Positions 43,186 to 55,350 of a stretch of DNA of 64,000 bases are shown here, piece by piece. The notes below the pieces were generated by a model. The model did no database searches and was not told the DNA's origin. It worked only from the letters and a program-made list of their open reading frames with translations. Where the stretch lies: NCBI GenBank assembly GCA_039090855.1, contig CM077011.1, forward strand, positions 31,887,501-31,951,500, given 5' to 3'. How positions within the stretch are numbered: the stretch's first letter is position 1; each line of letters begins with the position of its first letter. The DNA is from Macrothele yani (lineage: Eukaryota; Arthropoda; Arachnida; Araneae; Macrothelidae). The position numbers were made by a program, and so were the translations under genes.

Positions 43186-43640
43186 TGCAGGTTGGGGCAT
43201 CAACTTAAAATTCGTTTTCTCCAAACAAGAAACCGCAGACCTGCTACCTTGCATTGGGCCACACGTAAAAAGAAATGGGGAATCCAAGATGAACAAACTC
43301 GTTTCATTCCCAAATACTCAGGTGAAGTTCTGTGAGCTGATAATTTTGAAATGTGAACCATATCTTCCATATCTCTAATTAATAGGTGTCTGCATTTCTG
43401 TATAATGAGACCTATTGCATTGATGTATACCTCTGTAACACTTGTTGAAGATCTTCCTCCATGCGCGATTTAAGCCGCAGACTCACGACCATCAATAAAT
43501 TGTTTATGCCATCTGCAAATTGTTGATTTTCCTAGACATTCATTTTTATAAGCCTCTTGCATAAGACGGAAAGTCTCTCCGACAGACTTCTTAAGTCGAC
43601 AGCAAAATTTAATGGCGCATCTTTGCTCCTCTTTCACATC
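43186..43640 (-). pseudogene. Mariner transposase N-terminal domain
   Basis: HTH domain described under the enclosing element, with an in-frame stop (ESAA-stop). Catalytic part missing or unrecognisable. Confidence 0.7.
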
Positions 43641-43855
43641 AATTTTTTCGAAAAATCACAGAGCGAAAACACTTGTTAGGGTTCACGAAACAATTTTATT
43701 AAACGGCGCACTACCGACGACGCATGCGTGATAAACAGGGGTGTCCGATTGCTATGGTTACTACAACGACAACCTTTTTTTTTTAGACTTGTGCCAAGGT
43801 CAAACGCAGTATAGTATATTTTTTATAAAAACATTATCAGTTGTATATAAATAAA

Positions 43856-44372
43856 TACATCGCTCTTTCCACGTTCCAGAAAAACACAGTAACCGAAAAA
43901 TTGTTTTTTAGCGGCCGCTGTGGAATTGAACCACAGAACTCTCGATAACTAGCCGAGCGCGTTACATTTACACCACGAAACGTGGAAAGAGCAATGTATT
44001 TATTTATTTACTGTCGCCACGTATTTGGAGGATTTTCACCTTGGATCTCGTCCTTTGGATTTAACTGCTATAATATATATATAGCCAGTGCCGTTAATGC
44101 CCACCAGATGGAGACGTCTCAGTAGCTGAGCCCATCTTACGGATTTATGATGTCAGAAGCTGACTTAAAAATACACATAGCACCGTGGATTGTTGGCCAC
44201 CGTGGTGTAAATATAACGCGCTCGGCTAGTTATAGAGAGTTATGTGGTTCAATTCTACAGCGGCGGCTGAAAAACAATTTTTCGGTTACTGTGTGTTTCT
44301 GGAACGTGGAAAGAGCGATGTATTTATTTATTTACTGTCGCCACGTATTTGGAGGATTTTCACCTTGGATTA
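43856..44372. repeat. Two tRNA-like units in opposite orientation with a shared 68-bp tail
   Basis: A minus-strand tRNA-like unit (about 43905-43985; B box GGTTCAATTCC on the complement) is bracketed by inverted words ATCGCTCTTTCCACGTT and AACGTGGAAAGAGCAATG. A plus-strand unit follows (44200-44275: GTGGTGTAAA...GCTCGGCTAGTTAT, GTGGTTCAATTCTAC). Both are followed by the same direct repeat (AACGTGGAAAGAGC...GGAGGATTTTCACCTTGGAT; 43980-44047 and 44304-44372). Probably SINE-derived. Confidence 0.75.
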
Positions 44373-44379
44373 TCAGTTG

Positions 44380-46272
44380 TTTTGAGATAAGCTATGTACT
44401 TTTCCAAAAGGGCAGTTTTCTAAGCCCTTCTTCATATAACGGTGTCTAGGTTTGCCTTGTCGTTTTCCTCTGATATTTAGACAAGCTGTGCAAAAATATT
44501 TTACTGCTATTTCTTAGTATTATTCTCTTTGCTAAGTATTGTGAACGAATCATAAGTATTTACACGCAAACCTAGTTTCTCAGATCATTCAGGACTACTT
44601 ACGGGTAAGTTTTTATCAGGATGATTCTTAGTGATCAGGTATCGTGTTGGGATTTTATATATTAATGATGGAATCTACAGATTTTAAAAGAAAAGAGTTT
44701 GAATAAACTGACAGCCGAGCTCCGAACGAAGATTCTTTTAAGAATCATGCAACGAAAATCCTCTGAAAATTTGATGGGAATATTAAATTTAGAACATACC
44801 CCTCCTGTGAGGAAGAGAGGTTTAGAGATACATTTGTTAAACATGCTTTCCATGAGTGATCAAAAAGTAAGAATTATTTTTAATTTCGGATAAAATGTGA
44901 CACTTAAGTAATAGATCTTAAATTTTTTTTCTGGATGATTACGTACTAACAGAATCAATCTGAGTCTGAACGGAGATACTTTTAGTGGAATCGCTACATC
45001 ATCATAACTACTGAAACGCATGTATGTACATCTAACTTCGATTTTCCATCGCGAGCAAAATCTTCCTCTCTTTTTCTGGTCGTTCCTTTTCAATTCATAA
45101 GAGAAGCATCCCGTAAAGGGAAACGATAAATCATGCCCGTTCTGCCAAGTTACTGAGGAACTGCACTGTTAGTGCCATCTATTGGTCAAAGATTTGACTT
45201 TCGCATCATTTGCCACCTCAGCTAAAATGCATCAATGGAATGATCCCGTGTGCTTCATATTGCCTTTATAAATGATCCCAGTTGTGCATGTTGCACGGGT
45301 ATTTTCGTGAGAAAATTATACTTTTCATCCAATTAATTCGAAACTCACCGCAATTTAAAGGAACTGCACGGTTGCTTTCGAAAGAAAAAAAAAACAATGC
45401 GTGAAAAATTAATGTTGTGTTGTAATCAACGAGCCCTTTAAATCCGAAAACTAGATTGAACATGCAGTCTAAAAAGAAATTAAGGAAAAAGTGAATTAAA
45501 AAGGAAAGAGAAATACTCTAACCGTAAGAAAATATTACTTTAAATATTTTTTTTTTACTCATTGTATCCCTGACTAGTAAAAGAAATTGTTTTTTCATTC
45601 GACTTGCAAGAAAAACAGTTTAATTTTCTTCTAAGAGGAATGTATAACTATAAAACGTTTCCCAGAAATTTCAGTGAGCAACAATTTTAACAAAAGAAAC
45701 CTTTCGCTACCAAAAGCCAAAAAGTTTGCTAAATTTATTTTTTTTATGGTTTTCAAAAGGGTTGTTCTAGAGATAAAAAAAATAAGTGTTTCATAAATGG
45801 AATAAAATATGCCCGTAAAGGATCTCTACTTGATCTCAGTGAGCGATTTTATTTCTTTTCCGTTTTTTACTTCTAAGCAAAGTTGTCGAGAAATCGCTCC
45901 ACAAAAATTTTATATTAATTGGAAAAGCAATACGTTTCCCGAAATTTATGTAAATAAAAATGGATTCTTTACTGTTTTGTGTTTAATCCAGAATTCGGAA
46001 GAGCTTCTTTACAGAAGAAACAAAACCACAGCAGCTTCAGTTGCGCAATTTGTGTTACTTTTAGTTTATGCCAAACATTTTATGTTGCTCAGTGCAATCA
46101 TTCCTTAATATACTTCTCATAATTACTTCAAAGTTGGTGCCAGAAATTTCCCACCTTTTCCAGGAAAAAATTCATGTGCGTTATTATAAATTCGTGTTTA
46201 ATTTGGTCCAGAGATCTAAATACTAGAGAGGCAGTTTGAAAAAAGTCCACTTTGGTATTAGGCTGGAGGTCT
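44380..46272. other. AT-rich stretch without a recognised gene
   Basis: No domain-bearing ORF; a 99-codon frame at 45809-46108 is not distinctive. A single CTCF-like core on the minus strand (CCAATAGATGGCAC) lies at 45172-45185. Confidence 0.45.
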
Positions 46273-46705
46273 GCACAGTCCTTAATATGGAAAGCCCGGC
46301 CCGGCTGAGAATTTCCAGTTTAAGACCCGGACCGACCCATTTCAGACTTTCATCAAGCGTTCTCTGCCACTTATTGCAAATAACGCAAGTCATCCTCTAG
46401 ATCAGGGGACTTCAACCCGTGAACACTTTTGTAATGGCCCGTGAGACGTTCACAAAGGAAATTCTAAAATGGAAAAAAAGTACATTTTCGAAATGGAGAA
46501 ACGAATATCCAGACACCTTGGCTGCATGGACTTTGAATTCCCAAACCTGCTATGAGCTATGCTGCGATAAATTAAATAATTGAAAATTTTAAATTGTACT
46601 GAAAAATATAGTCATAACAGATACCTACTTTGGAATTCTTTGTAACATACATATCATGCCAACTGCATCGTTTCTTTTTCCGAAAGTTAAGTTTTAAGAT
46701 TAGGA
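46273..46705 (+). repeat. Left arm of a long diverged inverted-repeat pair
   Basis: Matches the complement of 48925-49377 along about 430 bp (landmarks GCCCGGCCC, TTATTGCAAATAAC, ACTTCAACCCGTG, AATGGCCCGTGAGACGTT, ATGGACTTTGAA, TTAAGTTTTAAGATT). Similarity looks like ~70-75%. Confidence 0.8.
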
Positions 46706-46875
46706 TTTCCAAAGGTTAAGTTTTAAGATTAGGATTTTCAAAAGTTAAGTTTTAAGATTAGGATTTCCAAAAGTTAAGTTTTAAGATTAGGATTTCCAAA
46801 AGTTAAGTTTTAAGATTAGGATTTCCAAAAGTTAAGTTTTAAGATTAGGATTTCCAAAAGTTAAGTTTTAGATAT
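46683..46875. repeat. 29-bp tandem repeat, 6-7 copies
   Basis: Unit AAAGTTAAGTTTTAAGATTA + GGATTTCCA; starts at 46686, 46715, 46744, 46773, 46802, 46831 and 46860. The word is single-copy in the right arm of the enclosing inverted pair, so the expansion is specific to the left arm. Confidence 0.95.
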
Positions 46876-46879
46876 CATG

Positions 46880-48920
46880 CTGATATTTATTTCACATTCT
46901 GTTGTTAATATATTTGTATAGGGACTACTGCTACGGCTGTGAAGAGGACCACCAGTCGTCTGACATTGCTACTTTCCTCCATCCAGTTTTTGAAACTAAA
47001 ACAGGAAAAATGATTTTCAAATGTCCTACCTATTTACTAAAAAAAATACCCGAAATTCATTTTCTTTTCAATTCTTGATTGAAAACTGCCATAAAAAATT
47101 CCTAGCTAATTCTTTAACCAGTTTTATATGTAGTTTCCGCAAAGACTTTTATAAAATATTTTTCCTGAGGTTAGAGGTTCTGTTACCCGTGCCCCAAAGT
47201 GCGGTGTTTACGCGACAATCAGTACGCCCCTGAAACGACGTAGTTATAACTATCTACTGACTACCTGGGTGTTTCAAATTAGAGCTCGGGCAGGGCTATT
47301 TTTCATCAGTTAAGTAAAAATTTCCAAAACCTTCTACGTAGTACAGGGCCTGTACTAGAATGTTTAGCATTTCGCAGCTGCCTCAAGAAAATCTTTTCGC
47401 CTCACAAAACGATGACTGACTTGCTAAATAATCAGATGGAAAAGTTCACTGAGCGGAACCAATCTGTCACCGGACGCATTGATTAATTTATTTATTTTAA
47501 AATTGAAATCAAATTCCGATTTCACTTCGTCAGCTTTAGCCACTAAAACACATGGCTCTTTTTTTCCGAGAAATATGTATTTAGGCCTAAACCTCAACCA
47601 TGACAGGAATTCCACAAGTGATATTCTCTCTACAACTAAGGTAGTTTTGTCCAGTACAGAATGTTTGTTTCTCTATATCTGGGTATTTTAAATTTTTTCT
47701 GAATCGCAGACAACACGGCAAAATGGAATATTACTCACGGGCTACATAGAAAAGAAAAGAATGAATGTGTTTGTAATGAATACTAGGTAAAAACCCGTCA
47801 ATAATATGACCGGGAGAAATAACATGAGTAATTTTTAATGACTAGGTATTCTTTCTGTTTATGATGACGAAATGTGAAAGTACGTTTCTGAACATTACAA
47901 CAACAAAAAAAGTACATCGATTGAGGTAGGGTATCGACAATTAAAGCAGGCAAAGCGCTCTCATTTTCCCAGTGTTCGTTCGCCACACATTAGATGCTTT
48001 TACAGAAGCTGATGAAATATCGAGAACAAATAACAGCAGCCAGTCGCAATATTTCCCAGATTTGTTTCCTATTTTTATGAAATCGGTAGAAAGCAAACCT
48101 TATCAGAGCTTCCGATACTTCAAAATCCCTTAAAAATGCACAGTGAGCCTAAAACGCATTGTTTCACTCACTGTAAAAAACATATTCATGCAGGTGGCAA
48201 GCAACTACGTTCACTTGTTCCTGCTGTTGCCAGATATCGGAAAAGCGTTAAAATAGTAAAAGCATTTTCAGAAAATTTAGAATTGCGCAGTTATAAATGT
48301 TAAAATCTTAAGGTAGTTCATGCGCAGAAGCACCAACAGTATTTTTTCTTTCTTTTTCATTTCTTCTACAAATATAAAAAAGAATACCTGGTTATATTCT
48401 GAGAAAAAAAAAGTTATATTCTGGGAATTTCGTGGTTTAAAGAAAAAAAGTTCCCAAATCATATTTCTTCAGCATACGCATGAAATAATAATAACGCACT
48501 GTTACCTATTGCATTGGAACTCTCAGTTTACTTAAATGAGAAAAGAAACTGGTTAGACATCTAAAATAATCATTTTCGGTTCGCAAGGGTAATCTTAAAA
48601 TTAAATTCCGTACGACAAGATTCTAAATAAAAAATTCTATATGTTGTTCATGAACGTCAAAGTGGAACCAAACACCCTGACGTAACGTTTTTCTGTTTCT
48701 AAAGAGTGTATCGTGTGACGTGACGCATCTCAGAATGATTTGGATGAGATGACATCATACCAGTAGCTGTCTAATATCGGTCTTTGTTGTTATGGCAATA
48801 AAGCAAAGTGGTACACGCGTGCGCTGTGTGCGTGTACCACTTCGCAACAAAATGGGACAAACGTTGAGACAAAGAAAATTACTAGTACATCGTTTTAGAT
48901 AGATTACTTCAGAGAGGTCT
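46880..48920. other. Interior between the inverted arms, non-coding
   Basis: No transposase or other domain found. 47795-47905 is related (inverted) to 57590-57740. A perfect 13-bp-stem hairpin is at 48807-48842 (AAGTGGTACACGC and its complement). If the arms are terminal repeats, this would be a non-autonomous element. Confidence 0.5.
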
Positions 48921-48924
48921 TGAA

Positions 48925-49377
48925 TCCTAAAACTTAATTTTCGGAAAAAACGATGCTGTGTACATGATATCTATGTTACATAGAAGGTACCTCATACACC
49001 TGCATTTTTCAGTAAAAAAATTTGAATTATATAATGTATCGCAGTATAACTCATATCAGATTTAGCAGTTCAAAGTCCATATACCCAAGGTACCTCTACT
49101 TGTGTTCGAGCGGGTGTGTGTGGATATTAATTTCCCCATTTTGAAAATGAATATATTTCCTTCCGTTTTAGAATTTCTTATGTAGACAACGTCTCGTGGG
49201 CCATTAAAAAGTGATCCGTGGGCCACGGGTTGAAGATACATTCTCTAAAGGAAGGATTGTGTTATTTGCAATAAATGGAGGAGAACGCTACTTGGAGGTC
49301 TGAAATGCATTGCGCCAGACTCCTGAAGTTTGGGTATAGTCTGGGCCGGGATTTTCAAATTAAGACCCGTACAAACT
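48925..49377 (-). repeat. Right arm of the long inverted-repeat pair
   Basis: Complement of the left arm; includes GTCTGGGCCGGG, GGGCCACGGGTTGAAG and GAATCCTAAAACTTAA. Confidence 0.8.
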
Positions 49378-50449
49378 TCTTCTTCAAATACGCTGGTAAC
49401 TAATTTAGTTATCAATCCTTCAAGCAATTGCTTCACACAACGAAAGTTTGCCTACATATTCCGTGTCAATAAGTGTGGTGATATCAAATAATCAAACTTA
49501 TCTACAGCAGTAGCAAAATGCTAGCAAAGAACGATCCTGTTTAAGTAAAACTGAAAGAAAATGTTTGCCATTTTGTTAGAAGTGAAGTTTGTCTCGCTTC
49601 GGAACAAATCTTCAAACTTCCGTTGGAACGCTATCCAGTTTGATATTCACTTTAGTAATGATCTCAAGTATTTGTTTCGAATAGAACTTTGTTTAAAACG
49701 AATTTCAGCAGCAAACTTAAAACTCAATTTCAAATATGTGTGAATGGGTCTCATTCTTAAAAAACTTTCACGACGTGCCCTACACTTTAATTTAAATGTC
49801 GCTCTGTTCTGAATAAATTTCAGCAACGCCCTATTCACGATAAGCTTAATCTAAAACTTTGACATTTATTATTTGATTCTAAATACTCCCTACAAAAAGC
49901 AATCTTCAGCAATTATTGAGACTATTTGGGCTTCAGCTCTAGCAGTGATCTCAACTCTATTCGAACTGTTCGGAATAAATTAAAACTGTAGCAGTGTCCT
50001 ATTCAAAATAAGTTTCATTAATAATTTCTGCATCGTGCCTTTCGGTTCGAACGTGTATCTATACAAAACCTTTTCAATGATTTCGACACTTTAATATTCG
50101 GTTCTACTCTATATAACACTAACTAACAATTTTGACGCTTTTATTGTTCTGTTGCACTCGATACAACCGTCATAAACGATTTTGTCACGTTAATATTCGA
50201 TTTCACTCAATACGCACATCATCAACGATTTCGACAGTATGACCTTCACTAAGAGCATGGGCCTATTCAAAACAGGCTTCACCACTAAAGATTTTGACTA
50301 TCTGCTTTATAGCTTAAACACATCGATGTTTAAAACACGCTCATCAGCGATTTAGACGCTTAATATTTGGTTCTAACTAATATAGCTATCATCAACGATT
50401 TTGACATTTTGATATTCGTTAACTTTATTTCTTAAATACACCAGAGTTG

Positions 50450-50866
50450 AATAATTACGAAACGCATATAGCGTATGAAATCCGTTTATTTTCGTGGTGT
50501 AGTCAGCACAAATATTCGCCAAGCTTTCGCACTCCACTGGGAGGCTTTTTCAAGGCAATGATAGACACAAAAATGCAGAGAATTGGAACATGTAAAGAAC
50601 GAAGATGGTTTTTGAAAATAACGCGGGGGACATCACAAGCATATTACATGAATTTTTGTCACGTAATTATACAGAACGTCGTGATGTGTCCGCGTTATTT
50701 TCAAAAATCATCTTCGTTCTTTACATGTTCCAATTTTCTGCATTTTTGTGTTTATCATTGCCTTGAAAAAGCCTCCCAGTGGAGTGCGAAAGCTTGGCGA
50801 ATATTTGTGCTGACTACACCACGAAAATAAACGGATTTCATACGCTATACGCGTTTCGTAATTATT
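50450..50866. mobile_element. Large palindrome made of two Penelope-type terminal repeats
   Basis: Arms 50450-50636 and 50681-50866 are nearly perfect complements around a 44-nt loop. Each arm carries CTTGAAAAAGCCTCCCAGTG + GAGTGCGAAAGCTTGGCG, a stem-loop followed by GAAA that looks like a decayed hammerhead, as at 14436 and 25860. Inverted flanking repeats are a known arrangement in Penelope-like elements. No RT lies beside it, so this is a solo inverted pair. Confidence 0.75.
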
Positions 50867-50982
50867 GATATTCGCTTCCGCTCTACATAATTCTTACCAA
50901 CGATTTTGACACTTTTCTATTCAGCAGACGATTTTGTCTCTTTAATATTTGGTTCTACTCATTACAACCGTTATAGCGAAGT

Positions 50983-51475
50983 AAATTTCTCCGTCATTTT
51001 TATCCGCGCCGGGTTTTGAACCCGGATCCCCTCATTCCGGAATAAGTCACTCTACCAATTGAGCTACGCGGACGTTTTATTCTGATTCCTATCTGCCTTT
51101 ATGTCGTGTGCGTCCTTCTGGTAGGTACGTCACATCTCCTGGTACGTTACATCATCTCCCCCCCCTTTTTTTTTTTTCGAAATGCTGGAGAAGGGATTCT
51201 CTTATTTTTCCTATCTCGCGGTGTGGAAATAACATCACACCATCGCGAGATTTTGAACGGTCGGGTCATCCGGATGGTTCGGGCGCCATTATAACGAAGT
51301 AAATTTCTCCGTCATTTCTATCCGCGCCAGGATTCGAACCCGGGACCCTCATTCCGAAATAAGTTGCTCTACCAATTGAGCTACGCGGACGTTTTTTATT
51401 CTGATTCCTATCTGCCTTTATGTCGTGTGCGTCCTTCTGGCAGGTACGTCACATCTCCTGGTACGTTACACCGTC
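50983..51475 (-). repeat. Composite repeat B, minus strand, two tRNA-like heads
   Basis: Reverse complement has the same order as 13918-14420: GATGTGACGTACC, head with TAGCTCAATTGGTAGAGC and GGGTTC(G/A)AA, then TGACGGAGAAATTTACTTCG, repeated with ~320-bp spacing (heads about 51005-51078 and 51325-51398). Inserted in the minisatellite. Confidence 0.88.
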
Positions 51476-52079
51476 ATAAACGATTTCGACAGTATGGCCT
51501 TCTCTAAGAGCACGATCCTATTCAAAACAGACTTCACTAGCGATTTCGACAATCTGGTTTATAGCTTAAACACGTGGATGTTCAAACCACGATCCATCTG
51601 CGATTTCAACTCTCAATATTTGGTTCAGATCAATATAAATCTTACCAACTATTGGTTCAGATCAATATAAATCTTACCAACTACTTCGACAGATTAATAT
51701 TCGGTTCTACTCAACATAAATCTCACTAACTATTTTGACACTTTAATATTCGGTTTTGCTCAATATAACTCTCACCAACGATTCTGACACTCTTTTATTC
51801 AGCTGCACTCAATACAGCCTTCAAAAATGACTTTGTCTCTTTAATATTTGATCTTACACAATGCAACCCTCATTAACGGTTCTGACATATTATTATGATT
51901 CAGTTGTACTAAATACAACCGTCATCAACGATTTCGACAGTTTGACCTTCGCTAACAGCACGGTAGTATTCAAAATAGACTTCACTAAGGATTTCGGCAA
52001 ATGGCTCAAGCATATCTCTATTCAAAACAAGCTCCAGCAGCGATTTCGATTTCGCTTCTGACCGGAGCGAAAATGAGCT

Positions 52080-53890
52080 GACTCAAAACTAATTTATTAG
52101 CTCTCTTTTCAGAAAGTCATGATACCCTTACTAATGAAGGCAATTTTCACATTCTACCTTAACGTATTAATTTTTCACTTTTCGTTTAACAATATATTGA
52201 TGTGAGATGCCTACATAAACGGTAGAAATAAAATGCTGTTTAAATGATTCTTTCTCAACTGAGAAGCATCTCGTTATCCAATCATCGCATGATGTGACTT
52301 ACTTCTTCTTTTATCATAACGAGTAAACATATCTATAAAATGATATCAGCAGTTACTTATTTTAGCGCGAATTTCAGAAAGATAATTTTTACTGGGTTAA
52401 CTCATATGAATTTATTACGAGAAAAGTTTAAGTTTCACTTAAGCTCAGCGAATATAATGAGTTTCTTTTTCATATAAGTGCTCTACTGTATAACAGTGAT
52501 GAGTAAAGAGGCACTCGCCAGTGCATTTAGGATATGATAAGTTTGAGATTTTTCTCGAGCCTGAATGATGTAGCTCGCTTTGCTAATGCAAAAGGCTAAG
52601 TAATTGTGTACACGCGAGAGCAATTTTGCAGAACAAGTTGTTGCAGCCTCTGGCAGCGTCGATGGAAACGAAATGAATGACAGAGGGACACCGTGACTCG
52701 CTGAAAAGGATGTTACGCAAGATGAAAAGCCTCCCCCGTGGTGATGCGGGATGATGATCAGCTGATAAGAAGGATCGTATTGTCCCAGAAGTTTTCTGAG
52801 TTGCCTCCTCTCTTTTTCCTGGAGCATAAGCTCCCTATCACGGAAAAAGATCAGCGAGAGAGGTGGGGAGAGAAAGAGAATGGACCACAGTTGTCTCCAG
52901 AGGCAAGTCGCATTCAGATCTCTTTGATGGATCGCGTGCCTGGACAGGTGAAAAATACCGTACCGGAGAGGCAGACCACTGAGATGGAGAAGGAAGATGA
53001 CAGGGAAGAAGCGGAAGCGGAAAACAAAGAGAACAGCCGGGGTATGAAAAGAAGAGGGAGATAGAGAGAGTTAGTGAAAGACGCCGAGATATAGGAAGAG
53101 AAAGAGAGCAGTTTTGTAGATAGAAAGACATGAGTTTGTTTAATAGCAGTGCTCTTTACAGGGGCTTTTAGATTAAACTCACTAAAGAAAACACGAAAGG
53201 AAAAAAGTAGAAGCCTTTAAGACAGATGGGTACGGACATTGGCGGGAAATGTTATCCATAAAATAAAATGCTTTATCTGTTGTTTAAGAAGGCATTGTTT
53301 TATTTTTTCAGCATATCGTGCTGCTCAGTTGAGAAAATTTTATAATTTAAATCCCTTGTTTACATCTAAACTTGTGATTAGTGTTTCTTAACATGTTGTT
53401 CGCTGAACACCATTAAAATGGCGCACAGACTTTCAGATGAATTAATATTGAAAGTATAGTAAACTTAATGTTTCCGTTACTCAGACGGCATGGTTTTTAC
53501 TAGATGTTATATATCGGTCACCAAAAATCAGGGATATTGCGGTTTCGAAAAGGAAACGTGGCGATATGCAGATTTAGAGACTACTGGAGATCGGTTATCC
53601 GCGTGGGTAGAAACGTCACATGTAAATTAACATCATGACAACAAAGATCACGTGGCGTGCGAGATCTGATAAAATTACACTGGGAGAAATGGAAAACAGG
53701 TCGTTTCACCACCTGGTTTACTAGAAGTTTGCTGAATGTATCGTCATGTGGGATTAACCTGAAATAACATCCAGACAATGTTTAAGCATTAACAACAGAA
53801 ATAGGGCTGTTGGCATGTTACAGGCATGTGTACAGCAGATCGATGTGGCTGCTGCTTTAGAAGTTTGGCAAAGTGTAGTAAGTCGGCTAC
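52080..53890. other. Stretch without a recognised gene; purine-rich segment inside
   Basis: 52845-53115 is strongly A/G-rich with GAGAGA words and open in one frame (52738-53064) only because of composition. Nothing else recognised. Confidence 0.45.
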
Positions 53891-53899
53891 ACACAAGAT

Positions 53900-54635
53900 T
53901 TTTACCGCATGGAAATTGTTGCCGATCGACCGAGGAATGGTCGGCACAGGATCCCTAATTTAGAGTCGCTGTAAGTTTCTGCGTCTTACCGCTACAGGAG
54001 AGTAAGTGCTCAAACGAGGCGTAGTACCACCAGTAGCCAACTCCGGTATTACTTGGAGTATTGCTTCTGCTGTCACAGTATTTACCCAAACAGTACGAAA
54101 CCGTCTTAACGAGTAGGAACACGGAGCAAGGAAGTCGCTGAGCTGTATAGCATTGACATCAGCTGACTTTCGTTAAACATGTAACCTGGGGTCCTACAGT
54201 ACGTGTCATCGAATACAGAGCGGCATCATGTACTTCTCACAGACGAATCCTGTTTCGCTTTTTATGTGCAGTCAGTCCACCCTTACAAGCGGCAGTCAGT
54301 TCTGGCTAGGCAGGAGTATGTTTTAATGGCCGTACTTCCCTGTATGCTTGTCCACGTAACATGAATACCTCAAGGTATCGAAAGGAGATCATTGTGTCCA
54401 TTATGACACTATTTCACGCTGCTGTTGGGCATGTATTCCGTTTTCTCGATGACAATGCAGCCGATCACCGTGCCTGGAGCGTGCTTCATGAGCTGGAAAA
54501 TCATGGGATTGAATCTTTACAACTGCTTCGAGGGTTTCCTGAACTTAATCACATTCAGAACATTTTTAGGACGCTGTATAGTAATGTCTGGATAACTACG
54601 TTCCATGCCGCAGTACGCTGGAATGCCTCTGTAAC

Positions 54636-54640
<5 letters not shown>
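53900..54640 (+). pseudogene. Tc1-like transposase remnant, catalytic Glu replaced
   Basis: Blocks near 54225-54580: LLTDESCFAFYVQSVHPYKR (first Asp), FRFLDDNAADHRAWSVL (second Asp) and FPELNHIQNIFRTLYSN where SPDLNPIEHLW is expected. 34 residues separate the Asp from a Gln in the Glu position. Stops and shifts throughout. The downstream frame continues into a CT microsatellite. Confidence 0.8.
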
Positions 54641-54669
<29 letters not shown>

Positions 54670-54816
54670 CATGAAAAAATACTATCTACAATATTATTCC
54701 AAAGTCACTATCTTTTCTCTATACATGAAAAGACACTATCCACATTATTCTCCCGAGGTCACTCTTTCTCTCCATACATGAAAAGACACTATCCACATTA
54801 TTATTCCAAAATCACA

Positions 54817-54906
<90 letters not shown>

Positions 54907-55059
54907 CATGAAAAAATACTATCTACAATATTATTCCAAAGTCACTATCTTTTCTCTATACATGAAAAGAAACTATCCACATTATTGTTCCGAGGTCACT
55001 CTTTCTCTCCATACATGAAAAGACACTATCCACATTATTATTCCAAAATCACACACACA

Positions 55060-55108
<49 letters not shown>

Positions 55109-55309
55109 ATACATGAAAAAATACTATCTACAATATTATTCCAAAGTCACTATCTTTTCTCTATACATGAAAAGACACTATCCACATTATCATTTTAAGG
55201 TCACTTCTCTCTCTTTCTCTTCATACATGAAAAGAAACTATCCACATTATTGTTCCGAGGTCACTCTTTCTCTCCATACATGAAAAGACACTACCCACAT
55301 TATTATTCC

Positions 55310-55348
<39 letters not shown>

Positions 55349-55350
55349 CT
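54640..55350. repeat. CT microsatellite interleaved with a ~60-bp minisatellite
   Basis: The word ATACATGAAAAGACACTATC + CACATTATTATTCCAAAATCAC and close variants recur about every 58-62 bp, separated by CT runs of very different length (up to ~84 bp at 54819-54902). Longer blocks are themselves duplicated (54661-54830, 54901-55060, 55107-55315). Confidence 0.93.

Larger units (their letters stand above)
41295..43785 (-). mobile_element. Mariner-like transposon, decayed, holding a SINE and a Tc1 element
   Basis: Minus-strand N-terminal domain at 43640-43330 reads CAIKFCCRLKKSVGETFRLM, then ECLGKSTICRWHKQFIDGRE and HGGRSSTS, a mariner HTH. Outer ends are CCAGGGTTGTCCCAAAACAA at the left and a matching TTGTCGTTGTAGTAACC region at the right, weakly symmetrical. 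The middle is displaced by the Tc1 element (41802-43181) and the 3' part by a SINE (41456-41672). Confidence 0.7.
49560..52060. repeat. Degenerate minisatellite, ~50-bp units, twice interrupted
   Basis: Units follow AACGATTTCGACACTTTAAT + ATTCGGTTCTACTCAATATAAC...CATC, recurring about every 47-62 bp from 49900 to 52060, with a weaker start from ~49560. It is interrupted by the palindrome at 50450-50866 and by the composite repeat at 50983-51475. Many diverged units; no coding signal. Confidence 0.8.

Noticed and set aside
44860..46108. Several 65-99-codon ORFs as small genes
   Set aside because: AT-rich DNA with no motif, no paralogue in the window and no splice or promoter evidence that can be judged by eye.
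52738..53064. 108-codon ORF rich in Glu, Arg and Lys
   Set aside because: Composition-driven open frame in an A/G-rich stretch; no conserved motif.
54361..55116. 251-codon ORF with long Ser-Leu repeats
   Set aside because: It starts in a dead Tc1 transposase frame and continues only because CT repeats read as Leu-Ser codons without stops.
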